Assembly (NCBI RefSeq): GCF_002237595.1
Contig: NZ_CP022529.1
Coordinates: forward strand, 4,866,001 to 4,930,000
DNA: 64,000 bases
Source: Labrenzia sp. VG12
GTDB lineage: Bacteria > Pseudomonadota > Alphaproteobacteria > Rhizobiales > Stappiaceae
Direction: 5' to 3'
In this document: in pieces, positions 1 through 8,096 of the stretch
Numbering within the stretch: position 1 is the stretch's first letter
Layout of the letters: each line of letters opens with the position of its first letter
The notes under the pieces: generated by a model
Databases searched by the model: none
The model's input: only the letters and a program-made list of their open reading frames with translations
What the model was told of the DNA's origin: nothing
Position numbers and translations under genes: made by a program

Positions 1-599
1 TACTCTTCCGGGTCGTCCTTCAGCGCTTCGAGCAAGGGCAGGGTCGGCGAGGGATCCGCAACGAGTTGCTTCAGGCGAAGACCCCAGGGCAGGCGCGGGC
101 GTGTGCCTTCCGAAACCAGCCGGCGCACATGCACGCTGTCGTCCCTGACCCAGGGCGCCATGATCGTCAGAGCCTTGTCCTGATCCTTGTCCAGAAAGGG
201 ACGCACATCGAATTCGGCCGTTGCCCGTTTGGTCATTTCCTTCAGGAGCGCAAAGGACGCTTCAAAATTCTCCAGACCGCTGTCGGACACCACCATGCCG
301 AGGGGCATCATGCCCCAGCCGCGCATGCCATGCTCGTCGCTGCCCCGGTCAAAGGCGACTTCCGTCATCGGGTGCAGAATGGCTTCCAGAACGGTGTATC
401 GCTCGTAAAGATCATCCGGCAGGTGCCGGTCCAGAACATCGGCGATGTGCCTGGCCCGTTCCTTCAGCTCAAGTTCTTCGAGCCGAGCCAGGATGTCGGC
501 CTCAAAACCTGCCTTGTCAAAACCGTTCAGCTGCTTGTCGAGGTGTCCGGCGAGGCAACGCACCAGATCGGGTGAGATATTGTTCTTGAACGGTTCCAA
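1..599 (-). CDS. DNA alkylation repair protein, AlkC/AlkD HEAT-like (3' end outside window)
   Basis: About 199 residues of a helical, charged protein are visible; the rest runs off the left edge. The pattern EGTRPRLPWG followed by DPSPTLPLLEALKDDPEE is the HEAT-repeat signature of the DNA alkylation repair (PF08713/AlkC) family, which removes alkylated bases such as 3-methyladenine in the cytoplasm. No in-frame ATG follows the upstream stop. I chose a TTG at 599 because AGGGAG lies about 6 bases before it. Family assignment is from remembered motifs, and the catalytic part is not all visible. Confidence 0.72.
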   Translation of the reverse strand, partial: MEPFKNNISPDLVRCLAGHLDKQLNGFDKAGFEADILARLEELELKERARHIADVLDRHLPDDLYERYTVLEAILHPMTEVAFDRGSDEHGMRGWGMMPLGMVVSDSGLENFEASFALLKEMTKRATAEFDVRPFLDKDQDKALTIMAPWVRDDSVHVRRLVSEGTRPRLPWGLRLKQLVADPSPTLPLLEALKDDPEE

Positions 600-831
600 C
601 TGATGCTCCCTTGTTGTGTGGATTACTCATGTGCCAGAGCAATGTCTTTCGTGCCAGAGCCTTGCCGGCAAGTTCCTGACAAGCACCGTCAGGAGAGGTT
701 CCGAGAGGAAAGGCAAACACTCTCCATCTTCGTCATGCCATGGCTAGACCATGGCATCCATGCCGTTTCTTCTCGGCATGTTGAGGCCGTGCTTGTGGCA
801 ACGCAACAGCATGGATTGCAGGGTCTAGCCC

Positions 832-1143
832 ACTGCTGTCCGGTTAAGCAGTGCTCGCGGTCCATACTCAGGCCTCACAGCTTGTTCCAGTCTCCCCCCT
901 TGCGGGGGAGATGTCTCCGCCAGGAGACAGAGGGGGGTATCAACCTATCGAAATCATTCGGCATTTCTGAATTGGCGGCGACCGTTTCACCCCCCTCTGT
1001 CCGGTTCCCGGACATCTCCCCCGCAAGGGGGGAGACGGCAGCAAGCGGCAATTCTATTTCATGTCAAACAAGCCGTTCACCGCAGATAGACGAACCGATC
1101 CAGCATCTTGCGGAATGCCTCACCGTCTAAACCGGACAGCAGT
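832..1143. mobile_element. MITE-like element with 14-bp terminal inverted repeats and 11-bp target duplication
   Basis: The ends are ACTGCTGTCCGGTT (832-845) and its exact reverse complement AACCGGACAGCAGT (1130-1143). Both sides carry the same 11-mer GGGTCTAGCCC (821-831 and 1144-1154), as expected for a target site duplication. The 312-bp element encodes no transposase, so it would depend on one supplied in trans. It sits in the right arm of the RPE-like repeat and contains a further palindromic element. The parent transposon family is not identified. Confidence 0.65.
891..1036. repeat. Palindromic dispersed element, copy A
   Basis: A C-rich/G-rich element whose outer arms are inverted (GGGGGAGATGTC against GACATCTCCCCC, and GACAGAGGGGGGT against ACCCCCCTCTGTC). 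Bases 986-1035 are identical over 50 bp to 10526-10575, the second copy between imuB and dnaE2. The centre differs between copies. It can fold into a long hairpin. Confidence 0.7.
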
Positions 1144-1210
1144 GGGTCTAGCCCTGCTATGTCGAACAGGAGGAGGGAGATCCTTCGCCGAAACTGTCGG
1201 TCCCCAGAAC

Positions 1211-1240
1211 AATAAAGCCACCCCGGGTGTCCGGGGTGGC
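1211..1240 (-). terminator. Rho-independent terminator of the ABM-domain gene
   Basis: Stem GCCACCCCGG / CCGGGGTGGC with a 4-base loop, followed on the minus strand by TTTATT. It lies about 44 bases past the stop of the minus-strand gene at 1284. The same stem is used at 2417-2440. Confidence 0.8.
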
Positions 1241-1283
1241 GGGGCGGAGCCGGCATTACCGGTCATCACAGACCTTGCGCCGG

Positions 1284-1604
1284 TCAGTTATAGGTCGCCA
1301 AGGACCGGTACATCGGCATCTCGGCGTCCATGTCCACGTCGCTCAGGTCCATCATGGAAAAGAACTCCATGCAGTCCGGCGATGTTCTTTCCGCTTCCAT
1401 GACCTTTTCCGCGTCATCGGCGCTACGGAACTGAACGATATCGAGATATTCGCCCTCCGCGGTGCGGACGAGTTCGCGCCGCAGCACGCCCTGCTGATGA
1501 CTGACGAAATTTTCCTGAAACCGGCTGGAAGCCGCAAGCAGGTCTGCTTCGGTCTTGCCGGGCGCGAGTTTGATCGGGGCGAGAACGGTGATTGGGTCCG
1601 ACAT
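1284..1604 (-). CDS. Small antibiotic biosynthesis monooxygenase-like (ABM) dimeric barrel protein
   Basis: A 106-residue protein beginning MSDPITVLAPIKLAPGKTEA, the usual opening of ABM/EthD-type ferredoxin-fold barrels (strand, K-x-G-K-T-E-A-D-L helix, then the F-x-E-N-F helix). Such proteins act as small monooxygenases or as stress-linked oxygenases with unknown substrates. The start at 1604 has AGGAG 7 bases upstream; a longer in-frame extension exists but lacks that support. It is transcribed away from the WYL regulator at 1675, so it is the probable target of that regulator. Confidence 0.65.
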   Translation of the reverse strand: MSDPITVLAPIKLAPGKTEADLLAASSRFQENFVSHQQGVLRRELVRTAEGEYLDIVQFRSADDAEKVMEAERTSPDCMEFFSMMDLSDVDMDAEMPMYRSLATYN

Positions 1605-1650
1605 GTGTGTCTCCTGAAGTTGTCGATGGCGGAACCATATGGATAAATAC

Positions 1651-1663
1651 GACATTTTATGTC
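1651..1663. promoter_or_regulatory. Candidate operator between ABM gene and WYL regulator
   Basis: GACAT-ttt-ATGTC, a perfect 5-bp inverted repeat in an A+T-rich divergent intergenic region. It ends 11 bases before the preferred ATG of the regulator, suggesting autoregulation plus control of the ABM gene. It resembles the larger palindrome at 43012 beside another WYL regulator. Confidence 0.4.
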
Positions 1664-1674
1664 TTATTTGTTCC

Positions 1675-2412
1675 ATGCCCAGAAGCACCACCACGGAACG
1701 CATGAAACGCCTGGAGCTCATCACGGCCAGGCTGAAGTCGGATGAAGCGCTGACGGTTGCCGGCCTGTCGGAAGAATTCGGCGTCAGCAGCCGCACGCTG
1801 TCCCGGGATATCCAGATCCTTCGAGATCAGGGGCTGCCGGTTGAGGCCGACCGCGGCCGGGGCGGCGGCATCCGGCTCCACAGCAGCTGGGGCATCGGGC
1901 GTGTGAATTTCAGCTATTCGGAGGCGATCGACCTCCTTGTGAGCCTGGCAATCGCGGAGCAGATGAAATCGCCCTTCTTCATGGCCGAGCTGGCTCCCAT
2001 CCGGCGCAAGCTGCTGGCGTCCTTCTCGCCCAGGCTGAAGAACGATATCTCCGATATCAAGTCGAGGATCCGGGTCGGCGAAGCAGCGTCGCCCATGGTA
2101 CTGTCCGCATTTTCCGCACCGGCCCGGGTGGTGGTCGAGGAACTCCACCAGGCCTTCGTGACCCGGCACCTGCTTGAGATCTCCTACAGGTCCATCGAAG
2201 GCCGGACCACGCAGCGTCTCATCGAACCGCACTACCTGCTCCTGCACAGCCCTGTCTGGTATGTGCTGGCATTCGATCACTTAAGAGGTTCCATCCGGAC
2301 GTTTCGGTGCGACCGGATCGAGGCAGCGCGCCTGCAGGACCAAAGGTTCAAGGTCATCGGGATCGAGCGGTTCGACGAGACGCTGAAAAACCTGCACGTC
2401 ATCGGCCCATGA
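1675..2412 (+). CDS. YafY-type transcriptional regulator (HTH_11 + WYL domain)
   Basis: A 245-residue regulator. The N-terminal winged helix (residues about 8-60, with SEEFGVSSRTLSRDIQILRD) binds DNA, and the central/C-terminal WYL domain (ISYRS... YLLLHSPVWYVLAF) is thought to sense a ligand. An upstream ATG at 1639 is in frame, but starting there would place the palindrome 1651-1663 inside the gene, and residues 1-12 would be atypical, so I prefer 1675. It is divergent from the ABM-domain gene. Confidence 0.85.
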   Translation: MPRSTTTERMKRLELITARLKSDEALTVAGLSEEFGVSSRTLSRDIQILRDQGLPVEADRGRGGGIRLHSSWGIGRVNFSYSEAIDLLVSLAIAEQMKSPFFMAELAPIRRKLLASFSPRLKNDISDIKSRIRVGEAASPMVLSAFSAPARVVVEELHQAFVTRHLLEISYRSIEGRTTQRLIEPHYLLLHSPVWYVLAFDHLRGSIRTFRCDRIEAARLQDQRFKVIGIERFDETLKNLHVIGP

Positions 2413-2440
2413 AAAAGCCACCCCGGTTGCCCGGGGTGGC
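2413..2440 (-). terminator. Terminator of the ugp operon
   Basis: Stem GCCACCCCGG / CCGGGGTGGC with loop TTGC, followed on the minus strand by TTTTT. It is placed after ugpC, and its stem matches the terminator at 1217-1240 exactly. It also overlaps the end of the convergent regulator gene. Confidence 0.8.
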
Positions 2441-2493
2441 TGGTTCGGGTTCGGCGGCCCTCGTTAAACCGCCTCGCCTGAAAGGGGTGCGGA

Positions 2494-3570
2494 TCAGTCG
2501 ATCCGTTTGCCGGTATCCGCATCGAAGTGATGGATGTTTTCCGGGGCAACGCGGAGGTAGAGCTTTTCGCCGGCTTCGTGACGGGCGTGGCTGGAAACAC
2601 GCACGACGATTTCCGGGCCGCCATCGCCAAGGCTGGCATAGATGTAGCTTTCCGCGCCGACCGGCTCGAGCACGTTGACGGTGGTTTCCAGAAGAATGCC
2701 GTCACCGCCATTCGGTCCGTCAACTTCTTCCATGTGCTCCGGCCGGATGCCGATGGTGTAACGGTCCTTGCCCTTGGTGTTGGAACCGCTGAGGCCGCCG
2801 CCGCTTGCCAGCGACAGTCCGGCATCGTCAGCCTTCACATCGAGAAGGTTCATGGCCGGCGAGCCGATGAAGCTGGCGACAAAGGTGGAGGCCGGCTTGT
2901 CATAGACCTCGATCGGGGCGCCGATCTGCTCGATATTGCCGCCGTTCAGAACCACCAGCCGGTCTGCCAGCGTCATGGCTTCCAGCTGGTCGTGGGTGAC
3001 GTAGACGCTGGTCGTGCCGAGCGACCGCTGCAGGCGCTTGATCTCCACGCGCATCTGCACCCGCAGCTTGGCGTCGAGGTTCGACAGCGGTTCGTCGAAC
3101 AGGAAGGCGGCCGGTTCACGCACGATGGCGCGGCCCATGGCGACGCGCTGGCGCTGGCCACCGGAGAGCTGGCGCGGCTTGCGGTCGAGATAGTCGCCGA
3201 TTTCCAGGATGCGCGCGGCTTCCTTCACCCGGCGGTCGATCTCGCCCTTGTCCATGCCCCGGTTTTTGAGGCCATAGGCCAGGTTGTTGTAGACCGACAT
3301 ATGCGGATAAAGCGCATAGTTCTGGAACACCATGGCGATGTCCCGGTCGGCCGGATCGACGTTGTTGACCAGCCGGTCGCCGATCTTGACCTCACCCGTG
3401 GTGATCGCTTCCAGGCCGGCAATCATGCGCAGCAGGGTCGACTTGCCACAGCCTGACGGGCCGACCAGCACGATGAATTCGCCGTCGGCGATGTCGATGG
3501 AGACACCTTTGACCGCTTCCACATTGCCCGCATAGACCTTGCGGACCGTGTCGAGAGTAATCGTTGACAT
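2494..3570 (-). CDS. ugpC: sn-glycerol-3-phosphate ABC transporter ATP-binding protein UgpC
   Basis: A 358-residue ATPase of the MalK/UgpC class. Walker A GPSGCGKST is at residues 37-45, the signature LSGGQRQRVAMGRA near 135, and Walker B LFDEPLSNLDAKLR follows. The C-terminal third is the TOBE/MOP-type regulatory domain (TIGIRPEHMEEVDG). It energises import of glycerol-3-phosphate or glycerophosphodiesters at the inner membrane. It is the last gene of ugpB-ugpA-ugpE-ugpC, 8 bases after ugpE. The substrate is inferred from UgpB. Confidence 0.9.
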   Translation of the reverse strand: MSTITLDTVRKVYAGNVEAVKGVSIDIADGEFIVLVGPSGCGKSTLLRMIAGLEAITTGEVKIGDRLVNNVDPADRDIAMVFQNYALYPHMSVYNNLAYGLKNRGMDKGEIDRRVKEAARILEIGDYLDRKPRQLSGGQRQRVAMGRAIVREPAAFLFDEPLSNLDAKLRVQMRVEIKRLQRSLGTTSVYVTHDQLEAMTLADRLVVLNGGNIEQIGAPIEVYDKPASTFVASFIGSPAMNLLDVKADDAGLSLASGGGLSGSNTKGKDRYTIGIRPEHMEEVDGPNGGDGILLETTVNVLEPVGAESYIYASLGDGGPEIVVRVSSHARHEAGEKLYLRVAPENIHHFDADTGKRID

Positions 3571-3578
3571 TCAAAACC

Positions 3579-4421
3579 TCACTTATCGCTCTCGACGAGC
3601 CCTTTGACGAACCAGCTCTGGAAGATCACCACGATCAGGACCGGCGGCACGATGGCGAGGATCGCCAGTGCCATGGCCTCGTTGAAGGCCGGGATCTGCG
3701 CGCCCACCCAGACCTGCAGGATCTGCTTGATGCCGCGCACCAGGGTGAACAGGCTTTCATCGGTGGTGATCAGCGTTGGCCAGAGATACTGGTTCCAGCC
3801 GTAAACGAACATGATGATGAAGATGGCCGCGATCATTGTCTGGGACAGCGGCACAAGGATATCCTTGAAGAACTTCCACGGACCGGCACCGTCGATGCGG
3901 GCGGCCTCCAGGAGTTCATCCGGCACGGACATGAAGAACTGGCGGAAGAAGAACGTGCCCGTTGCCGAAGCAATCAGCGGCACGATCAGGCCGGTATAGG
4001 TGTTCACCATGCCAAGCGACTGAACGATCTCGTAGGACGGCAGGATGCGCACTTCCAGGGGAAGCAGCAGGGTCGCGAAGATCACCCAGAAACACAGCGA
4101 GGCCATCGGAAAGCGGAAATAGACGATGGCATAGGCCGCGAGCATCGAGATGATGATCTTGCCGATCGCAAAGCCGAGACCGAGGATCAGCGAGTTTTTC
4201 AGCATCACGAAGCCATCGACTTCCTTGGTGAAGCCGCCGGCCTGGAACAGCACCGTTTCGTAGTTCTCGAAGAACTTGCCGCCCGGCGTGAACTGGATGC
4301 CTTCCTTGTAGATCGTGATCGCGTCGTGGGTACTGGTCAGGAAGGCCAGGACCACGGGCGTGACCATGAAGAAGACACCGGCGAGCAGGATCACGTGATC
4401 CCAGATCTGTGATTTTCTCAT
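3579..4421 (-). CDS. ugpE: sn-glycerol-3-phosphate ABC transporter permease UgpE
   Basis: A 280-residue MalG-like permease with six hydrophobic segments. The EAA loop (ELLEAARIDGAGPWKFFKDI) contacts the ATPase. The C-terminus AIVPPVLIVVIFQSWFVKGL is typical of UgpE. ATG at 4421 is preceded by a GTG codon; an AGGGGG run upstream could serve either. It pairs with UgpA as the membrane channel. Confidence 0.9.
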   Translation of the reverse strand: MRKSQIWDHVILLAGVFFMVTPVVLAFLTSTHDAITIYKEGIQFTPGGKFFENYETVLFQAGGFTKEVDGFVMLKNSLILGLGFAIGKIIISMLAAYAIVYFRFPMASLCFWVIFATLLLPLEVRILPSYEIVQSLGMVNTYTGLIVPLIASATGTFFFRQFFMSVPDELLEAARIDGAGPWKFFKDILVPLSQTMIAAIFIIMFVYGWNQYLWPTLITTDESLFTLVRGIKQILQVWVGAQIPAFNEAMALAILAIVPPVLIVVIFQSWFVKGLVESDK

Positions 4422-4431
4422 CACCGCCCCC

Positions 4432-5313
4432 TTACGTGTAATGCACGCGCCGCTCGATGAGGCGGAACTGAATGATTGTCAGGATGAACACCATCGCCAT
4501 CAGGATCACCGACTGGGCGGACGAACCACCGAGGTCGTTGCCGCGGAAACCATCGAGATAGACCTTGTAGACCAGGGTTACCGGGTTGTTGCCCGGCTCG
4601 TTCTTCACGATGACGTCGACGATACCGAACGTGTCGAAGAAGGCGTAGGTGATGTTGATGATCAGCAGGAAGAAGCCTGTCGGCGCCAGCAGCGGGAAGG
4701 TGACCGTCCAGAAGCGGCGCATGCCGGAGCGGCAATCGATGCTGGCCGCTTCCTGGACCGACTTGGAGATGCCCTGAAGACCGGACAGGAAGAAGATGAA
4801 GTTGACCGGCACCTGTTTCCAGACCGCCGTTGTCAGCATGGCGAAGCTGGTGTCGAAATAGTCGACGCCGATCTGCATCTTCCAGCCGAACAGCGCAAAG
4901 AAATCGACCATCGGGCCGACATGCTGGTCGAACAGCAGGACGCCGATCAGGCCGGCGACCGGAGGCGCGACCGCATAGACCCACATCAGCAGGGTCTTGT
5001 AGCTCGACGCGCCGCGCAGGACCTTGTCGGCCTTCACCGCCAGAAGCAGGGCGATGCCGAGCGACAGGAAGGTCACGAAGAAGGTGAAGACCGCCGTGAA
5101 CCGCGCCACACGTCCATAGTCGGACGAGGTCAGCGTGTCGGTGAAGTTGTCGAGCCCCACGAAGGTGGAACCGAAACCGAACGGGTCTTCAAGATAGAAG
5201 GAGGATTGAACTGCCTCGGCCGCGGGCCAGAGGAAGAAGATCGTCACGATGGCGAGCTGCGGCAGAAGCAGCATATAGGGCAGCCACGGGGACTTGAACT
5301 GGACTTTTTTCAT
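4432..5313 (-). CDS. ugpA: sn-glycerol-3-phosphate ABC transporter permease UgpA
   Basis: A 293-residue MalF/UgpA-type permease. It begins MKKVQFKSPWLPYMLLLPQL, a usual UgpA start, and has six membrane segments and an EAA-type loop (VQEAASIDCRSGMRRFWTVT). I chose 5313 over a longer extension to 5418 because the extension runs through the inter-gene hairpins and has no membrane-protein character. Its own ribosome site is weak. It is separated from ugpB by two hairpins and from ugpE by 10 bases. Confidence 0.88.
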   Translation of the reverse strand: MKKVQFKSPWLPYMLLLPQLAIVTIFFLWPAAEAVQSSFYLEDPFGFGSTFVGLDNFTDTLTSSDYGRVARFTAVFTFFVTFLSLGIALLLAVKADKVLRGASSYKTLLMWVYAVAPPVAGLIGVLLFDQHVGPMVDFFALFGWKMQIGVDYFDTSFAMLTTAVWKQVPVNFIFFLSGLQGISKSVQEAASIDCRSGMRRFWTVTFPLLAPTGFFLLIINITYAFFDTFGIVDVIVKNEPGNNPVTLVYKVYLDGFRGNDLGGSSAQSVILMAMVFILTIIQFRLIERRVHYT

Positions 5314-5341
5314 AGGGATGTGTCTCGACCACCGGGAACGG

Positions 5342-5410
5342 GCAAAGCGGGTCACCAGAGATCCGGCCAACCCGCTTTGCTTATGCGAGGACAGGGGCGC
5401 CAGGCGCCCC
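5342..5410 (-). terminator. Tandem hairpins between ugpB and ugpA
   Basis: Hairpin one has an 11-bp perfect stem (GCAAAGCGGGT / ACCCGCTTTGC, loop 17). Hairpin two has a 7-bp GC stem (GGGGCGC / GCGCCCC, loop 3). Neither is followed by a long U run. Such structures after the binding-protein gene usually protect its mRNA or attenuate readthrough, giving more UgpB than permease. Confidence 0.55.
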
Positions 5411-5435
5411 CGTCCCATGTCAGGTCAAAGCCAGC

Positions 5436-6752
5436 TTAGTTGCCGGTGGTCTTTGCAAAGCGCTCCAGAAGCTTGTTGCCTTCTTCTTCGATGGCAGCAA
5501 AGGCGTCTTCAACGGAGGTTTCACCGGACATCAGCTTACCGTATTCGCGGTTCATGACGTCACGGATCTGGACGTAGAAACCCATGCGGTAACCTTTGGT
5601 CCAGTCGCCGCCCGGCAGGGTCAGCTGCTTGATGCCGATTTCAGCAGCCGGTGCTTCCTTGTAGTAGCCGTCTTTCTTGGCCAGCTCGTAAGCAGCGTTG
5701 GTGATCGGCACATAACCGGTTTCCTTGTGCCACATGTACTGGACTTCCGGGGAAGTCAGGTACTCGTAGAAGGAAGCAACGCACTTGTTTTCGTCGTCCG
5801 GCTTGCCGGCCATTGCGAAGAGAGCCGCGCCACCGATGAAGGTGCCGGTGCCGGCGCCTTCAACAGCGTCCCAGTAAGGCAGGTAGGTTGCGGAGAACGG
5901 GAACTCGACGGTCTTGGAGATGCCGCCGAAGGAACCCGAAGAACCGAGCCACATGGCAACCTTGCCTTCGTTGAACGGGGTCTGGTTGTCGCCCCAGCCG
6001 GTGCCGTAGTAACCGAACAGGCCATCATCCAGCCAGCCCTTGACGGCGGTGAAGTGGTTCTTGATCGGCTCGCCGAAGACCAGCTTGGTGTCTTTCGCAC
6101 CGTCGTAACCGTTGTTGTTGGTTGCGAACTGCAGGTTATGACGGGACTTGAAGTTCTCGGTGAAGATCCACGGCAGGTGGGACTGAGCGAGCGGCACATA
6201 GCCGGCTTCTTTCAGCTTCGGAGCGATTTCCTGGAACTCTTCCCAGGTCTTCGGAGCTTCGACACCAGCCTTTTTCAGGGCGTCTTCGTTGGTGTAGAGG
6301 ATCGGCGTGGAAGAGTTGAACGGCATGCCGATCATCTTGCCTTCGCTGTCGGCGTAGAAGTAACGGACACCGTCGATATAGTCTTCGATGTCGAAGGCAA
6401 CGCCGGCGTTTTCCAGGATGTCCTGGGCCGGGATGACAGCGCCCTTGGCACCGATAATGGTGGCGGCGCCGGCGTCGAAGACCTGCAGGATGTTCGGCTG
6501 TTCACCGGCACGGAAGGCGGCGATACCGGCGGTCAGGGTCTCTTCGTAGGTGCCCTTGAAGACCGGAGTGATCTGACAAGCGTCCTGGGATTCGTTGTAG
6601 CCGTTGGCGATGTCGACGACGACTTCGCCCAGGCGGCCGCCCATGGCGTGCCACCAGGAAATGTCGGTTGCCGCATAAGAAGCGGACGAGGTGCCCAGGA
6701 GGGCGGCCGCAGCAACAAAGCTGGCGACTGTCTTACGATAAGCCATATTCAT
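5436..6752 (-). CDS. ugpB: sn-glycerol-3-phosphate-binding periplasmic protein UgpB
   Basis: A 438-residue exported binding protein with a Sec signal peptide (VASFVAAAALLGTSSASYAA). The mature start DISWWHAMGGRLGEVV and the segment CQITPVFKGTYEETL are diagnostic of UgpB, and the length matches E. coli UgpB. Two in-frame ATGs lie at 6752 and 6746; GGGAG is 3 or 9 bases upstream respectively, so 6746 may be the true start. It captures glycerol-3-phosphate or deacylated lipid headgroups for UgpAEC. Pho-box-like repeats lie upstream. Confidence 0.92.
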   Translation of the reverse strand: MNMAYRKTVASFVAAAALLGTSSASYAATDISWWHAMGGRLGEVVVDIANGYNESQDACQITPVFKGTYEETLTAGIAAFRAGEQPNILQVFDAGAATIIGAKGAVIPAQDILENAGVAFDIEDYIDGVRYFYADSEGKMIGMPFNSSTPILYTNEDALKKAGVEAPKTWEEFQEIAPKLKEAGYVPLAQSHLPWIFTENFKSRHNLQFATNNNGYDGAKDTKLVFGEPIKNHFTAVKGWLDDGLFGYYGTGWGDNQTPFNEGKVAMWLGSSGSFGGISKTVEFPFSATYLPYWDAVEGAGTGTFIGGAALFAMAGKPDDENKCVASFYEYLTSPEVQYMWHKETGYVPITNAAYELAKKDGYYKEAPAAEIGIKQLTLPGGDWTKGYRMGFYVQIRDVMNREYGKLMSGETSVEDAFAAIEEEGNKLLERFAKTTGN

Positions 6753-6864
6753 GTGCTCCCATCTAGAAGGGCTGTTGCCCCGATCAGCAGTTGGTTTTTC
6801 AAGGTGCCGAAATGGCTTCAACGGCACCAGAAACGATAACGCCTGCGTTTCGTATTGTTTTCAT

Positions 6865-6893
6865 ATGAACGTTATATGACGCTCATATGAACA
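6865..6893 (-). promoter_or_regulatory. Pho-box-like operator upstream of ugpB (three half-sites)
   Basis: Read on the minus strand, three 7-mers TGTTCAT, GCGTCAT and CGTTCAT are spaced exactly 11 bp apart, each followed by an A+T tetramer (ATGA, ATAA, ATGA). This is the geometry of PhoB boxes (CTGTCAT repeats every 11 bp). It lies about 113 bases before the ugpB start, and ugp is a classical phosphate-starvation operon. Confidence 0.7.
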
Positions 6894-7111
6894 TTAAAAG
6901 ACGCCAAAGCCGCGTCCGCAAGAGGCTACGGAGTAAAATCAGCATTCTGCGACCGGGCGTCATGAACGTACCCGCATTTTCGCAAGGGGCCGTGGCTCAA
7001 AAAACCAAGGCTTGCCGGGATTTTACGCGTCCTTTCCCTTACGATAGTTCCGGTTTGTCGTTTCTTGCAAATTAGTTTAGTCGGCTCATGTGAAATGAGG
7101 ACGTCGTTCAT

Positions 7112-7129
7112 ATGAACGTGCGATGACAG
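7112..7129 (-). promoter_or_regulatory. Second Pho-box-like operator, canonical half-site
   Basis: On the minus strand CTGTCAT-cgca-CGTTCAT: two half-sites 11 bp apart, the first identical to the PhoB consensus. It is oriented toward ugpB, about 220 bases upstream of the first cluster. Bases 7107-7118 also form the perfect palindrome GTTCATATGAAC. Confidence 0.6.
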
Positions 7130-7217
7130 CGATCTTCCAGGTGATTCCGAAGATCGCTGCAAACGCTTGACGCTGCGGTAGAAAACAGGCCGTCTGTCCG
7201 GTCGGCAAGAGACGGTG

Positions 7218-7910
7218 TCAGGCGTCCTGGCCGAAAATCCGCTGCTTGGTGCTCGCGCTGGAGTGCAATATCTTGTTGTAGAGGTAGTGTTTCGTCCGCT
7301 TTTCCAGCCAGCGAAAGCCGTATTCCAGTTTGCCGGCAAAGCTTCTGGTCGGTTTAGGGCCGGGAGTGAGGTGCCGGACGATGCGGCCCTCTTCGACAAG
7401 CTGCTGAACCCACTCCTTTTCCGCACTCCAGTCATGGGTGTGCTGCTTGCCCTGGTGGGTAAAGCCGAAGAGGTGGATTTTCACGTCCGGCGCGATCTCC
7501 AGAAACTCGGCGATGATCGAGGCGCCGGACGTCGGCTGGCTGGTGTCGAAGGGGTCGAATTTTTTCAGATGCTGCCGGGCCTTGTCCTTGGGACCGAAGC
7601 CAAGATAGGTCGGCCTGCATTCGCGTGTGAACAGCCAGTCGACCTGGCCGTTGTCCTGGATGTCGTTGACCCAGACTTCCGGTGACCGGTGCAGCGCCAG
7701 CGGATTGATCCGCTTGGACATATAGACCCTTGCCCGGTTGAGCATCAGAACGTCGACCCGCTGTCCGGCAGCCCCGAGGGAGGGCGCACTGTTGAAGCGC
7801 AGCACCATGTCGGCCTTGTCGATTTCCGGTGCATCGACTGCCGATACCGGGCCGTTGCCGACAATGGCGATGGTCTTGAGTTTCCGCCCGTCCAGAAGGC
7901 TGCGCGTCAT
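7218..7910 (-). CDS. Glycosyltransferase family 29 (sialyltransferase)-like protein
   Basis: A 230-residue protein with an N-terminal IVGNGPVSAVDAPEIDKADM-VLRFN stretch and GQRVDVLMLN, the sialyltransferase-like motif also found in bacterial 'urease operon accessory' proteins. The central FGFTHQGKQHTHDWSAEKEW pattern (H...H-x-W...EK-x-W) is shared with them. It has no signal peptide. In eukaryotes GT29 enzymes transfer sialic acid from CMP-sialate; the bacterial relatives are uncharacterised. It is monocistronic, upstream of the ugp control region. Function is not established. Confidence 0.5.
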   Translation of the reverse strand: MTRSLLDGRKLKTIAIVGNGPVSAVDAPEIDKADMVLRFNSAPSLGAAGQRVDVLMLNRARVYMSKRINPLALHRSPEVWVNDIQDNGQVDWLFTRECRPTYLGFGPKDKARQHLKKFDPFDTSQPTSGASIIAEFLEIAPDVKIHLFGFTHQGKQHTHDWSAEKEWVQQLVEEGRIVRHLTPGPKPTRSFAGKLEYGFRWLEKRTKHYLYNKILHSSASTKQRIFGQDA

Positions 7911-8005
7911 TGTGTTTTCCCGACTGTTGTGCCGGGGCGTATAGCAATCGGGAGGTCCGGCGGCAACGGCTGTTTGGAGACGGGAGAGGCAGCAACCTCA
8001 TTTGT

Positions 8006-8096
8006 CGTCATTGCCGGACGTGATCCGGCAATCCATGCCGTGCCGTTGCATGCCAGCAGGGCGTTGCGGGAGGCGTCGCAACGCCATGGCATGACG
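8006..8096. repeat. RPE-like palindromic repeat
   Basis: It opens with CGTCATTGCCGGACGTGATC and closes with the inverted end GGCATGACG. Inside, GCATGCCAGCAGGGCGTTGCG pairs with CGCAACGCCATGGCATG. It belongs to the same dispersed family as 731-1164 and 10231-10372, and lies in the space before imuA. Confidence 0.6.

Larger units (their letters stand above)
731..1164. repeat. RPE-like inverted repeat split by a mobile element
   Basis: The left arm starts at 731 (CGTCATGCCATGGCTAGACC...) and is about 33 bases long. Its inverted right arm begins near 809 (GCATGGATTGCAGGGTCTAG), is interrupted at 831, and resumes at 1155-1164. If bases 832-1154 are removed, the arms pair at about 26 of 33 positions. 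Similar CGTCAT-type palindromes occur at 8006 and 10231, so this is a dispersed family. Confidence 0.6.

Noticed and set aside
891..1036. CRISPR-like repeat array
   Set aside because: The G- and C-rich arms are one inverted repeat, not evenly spaced direct repeats with spacers.
1639..1674. Longer start for the WYL regulator
   Set aside because: It would place the divergent palindrome inside the gene and add 12 residues not typical of the family.
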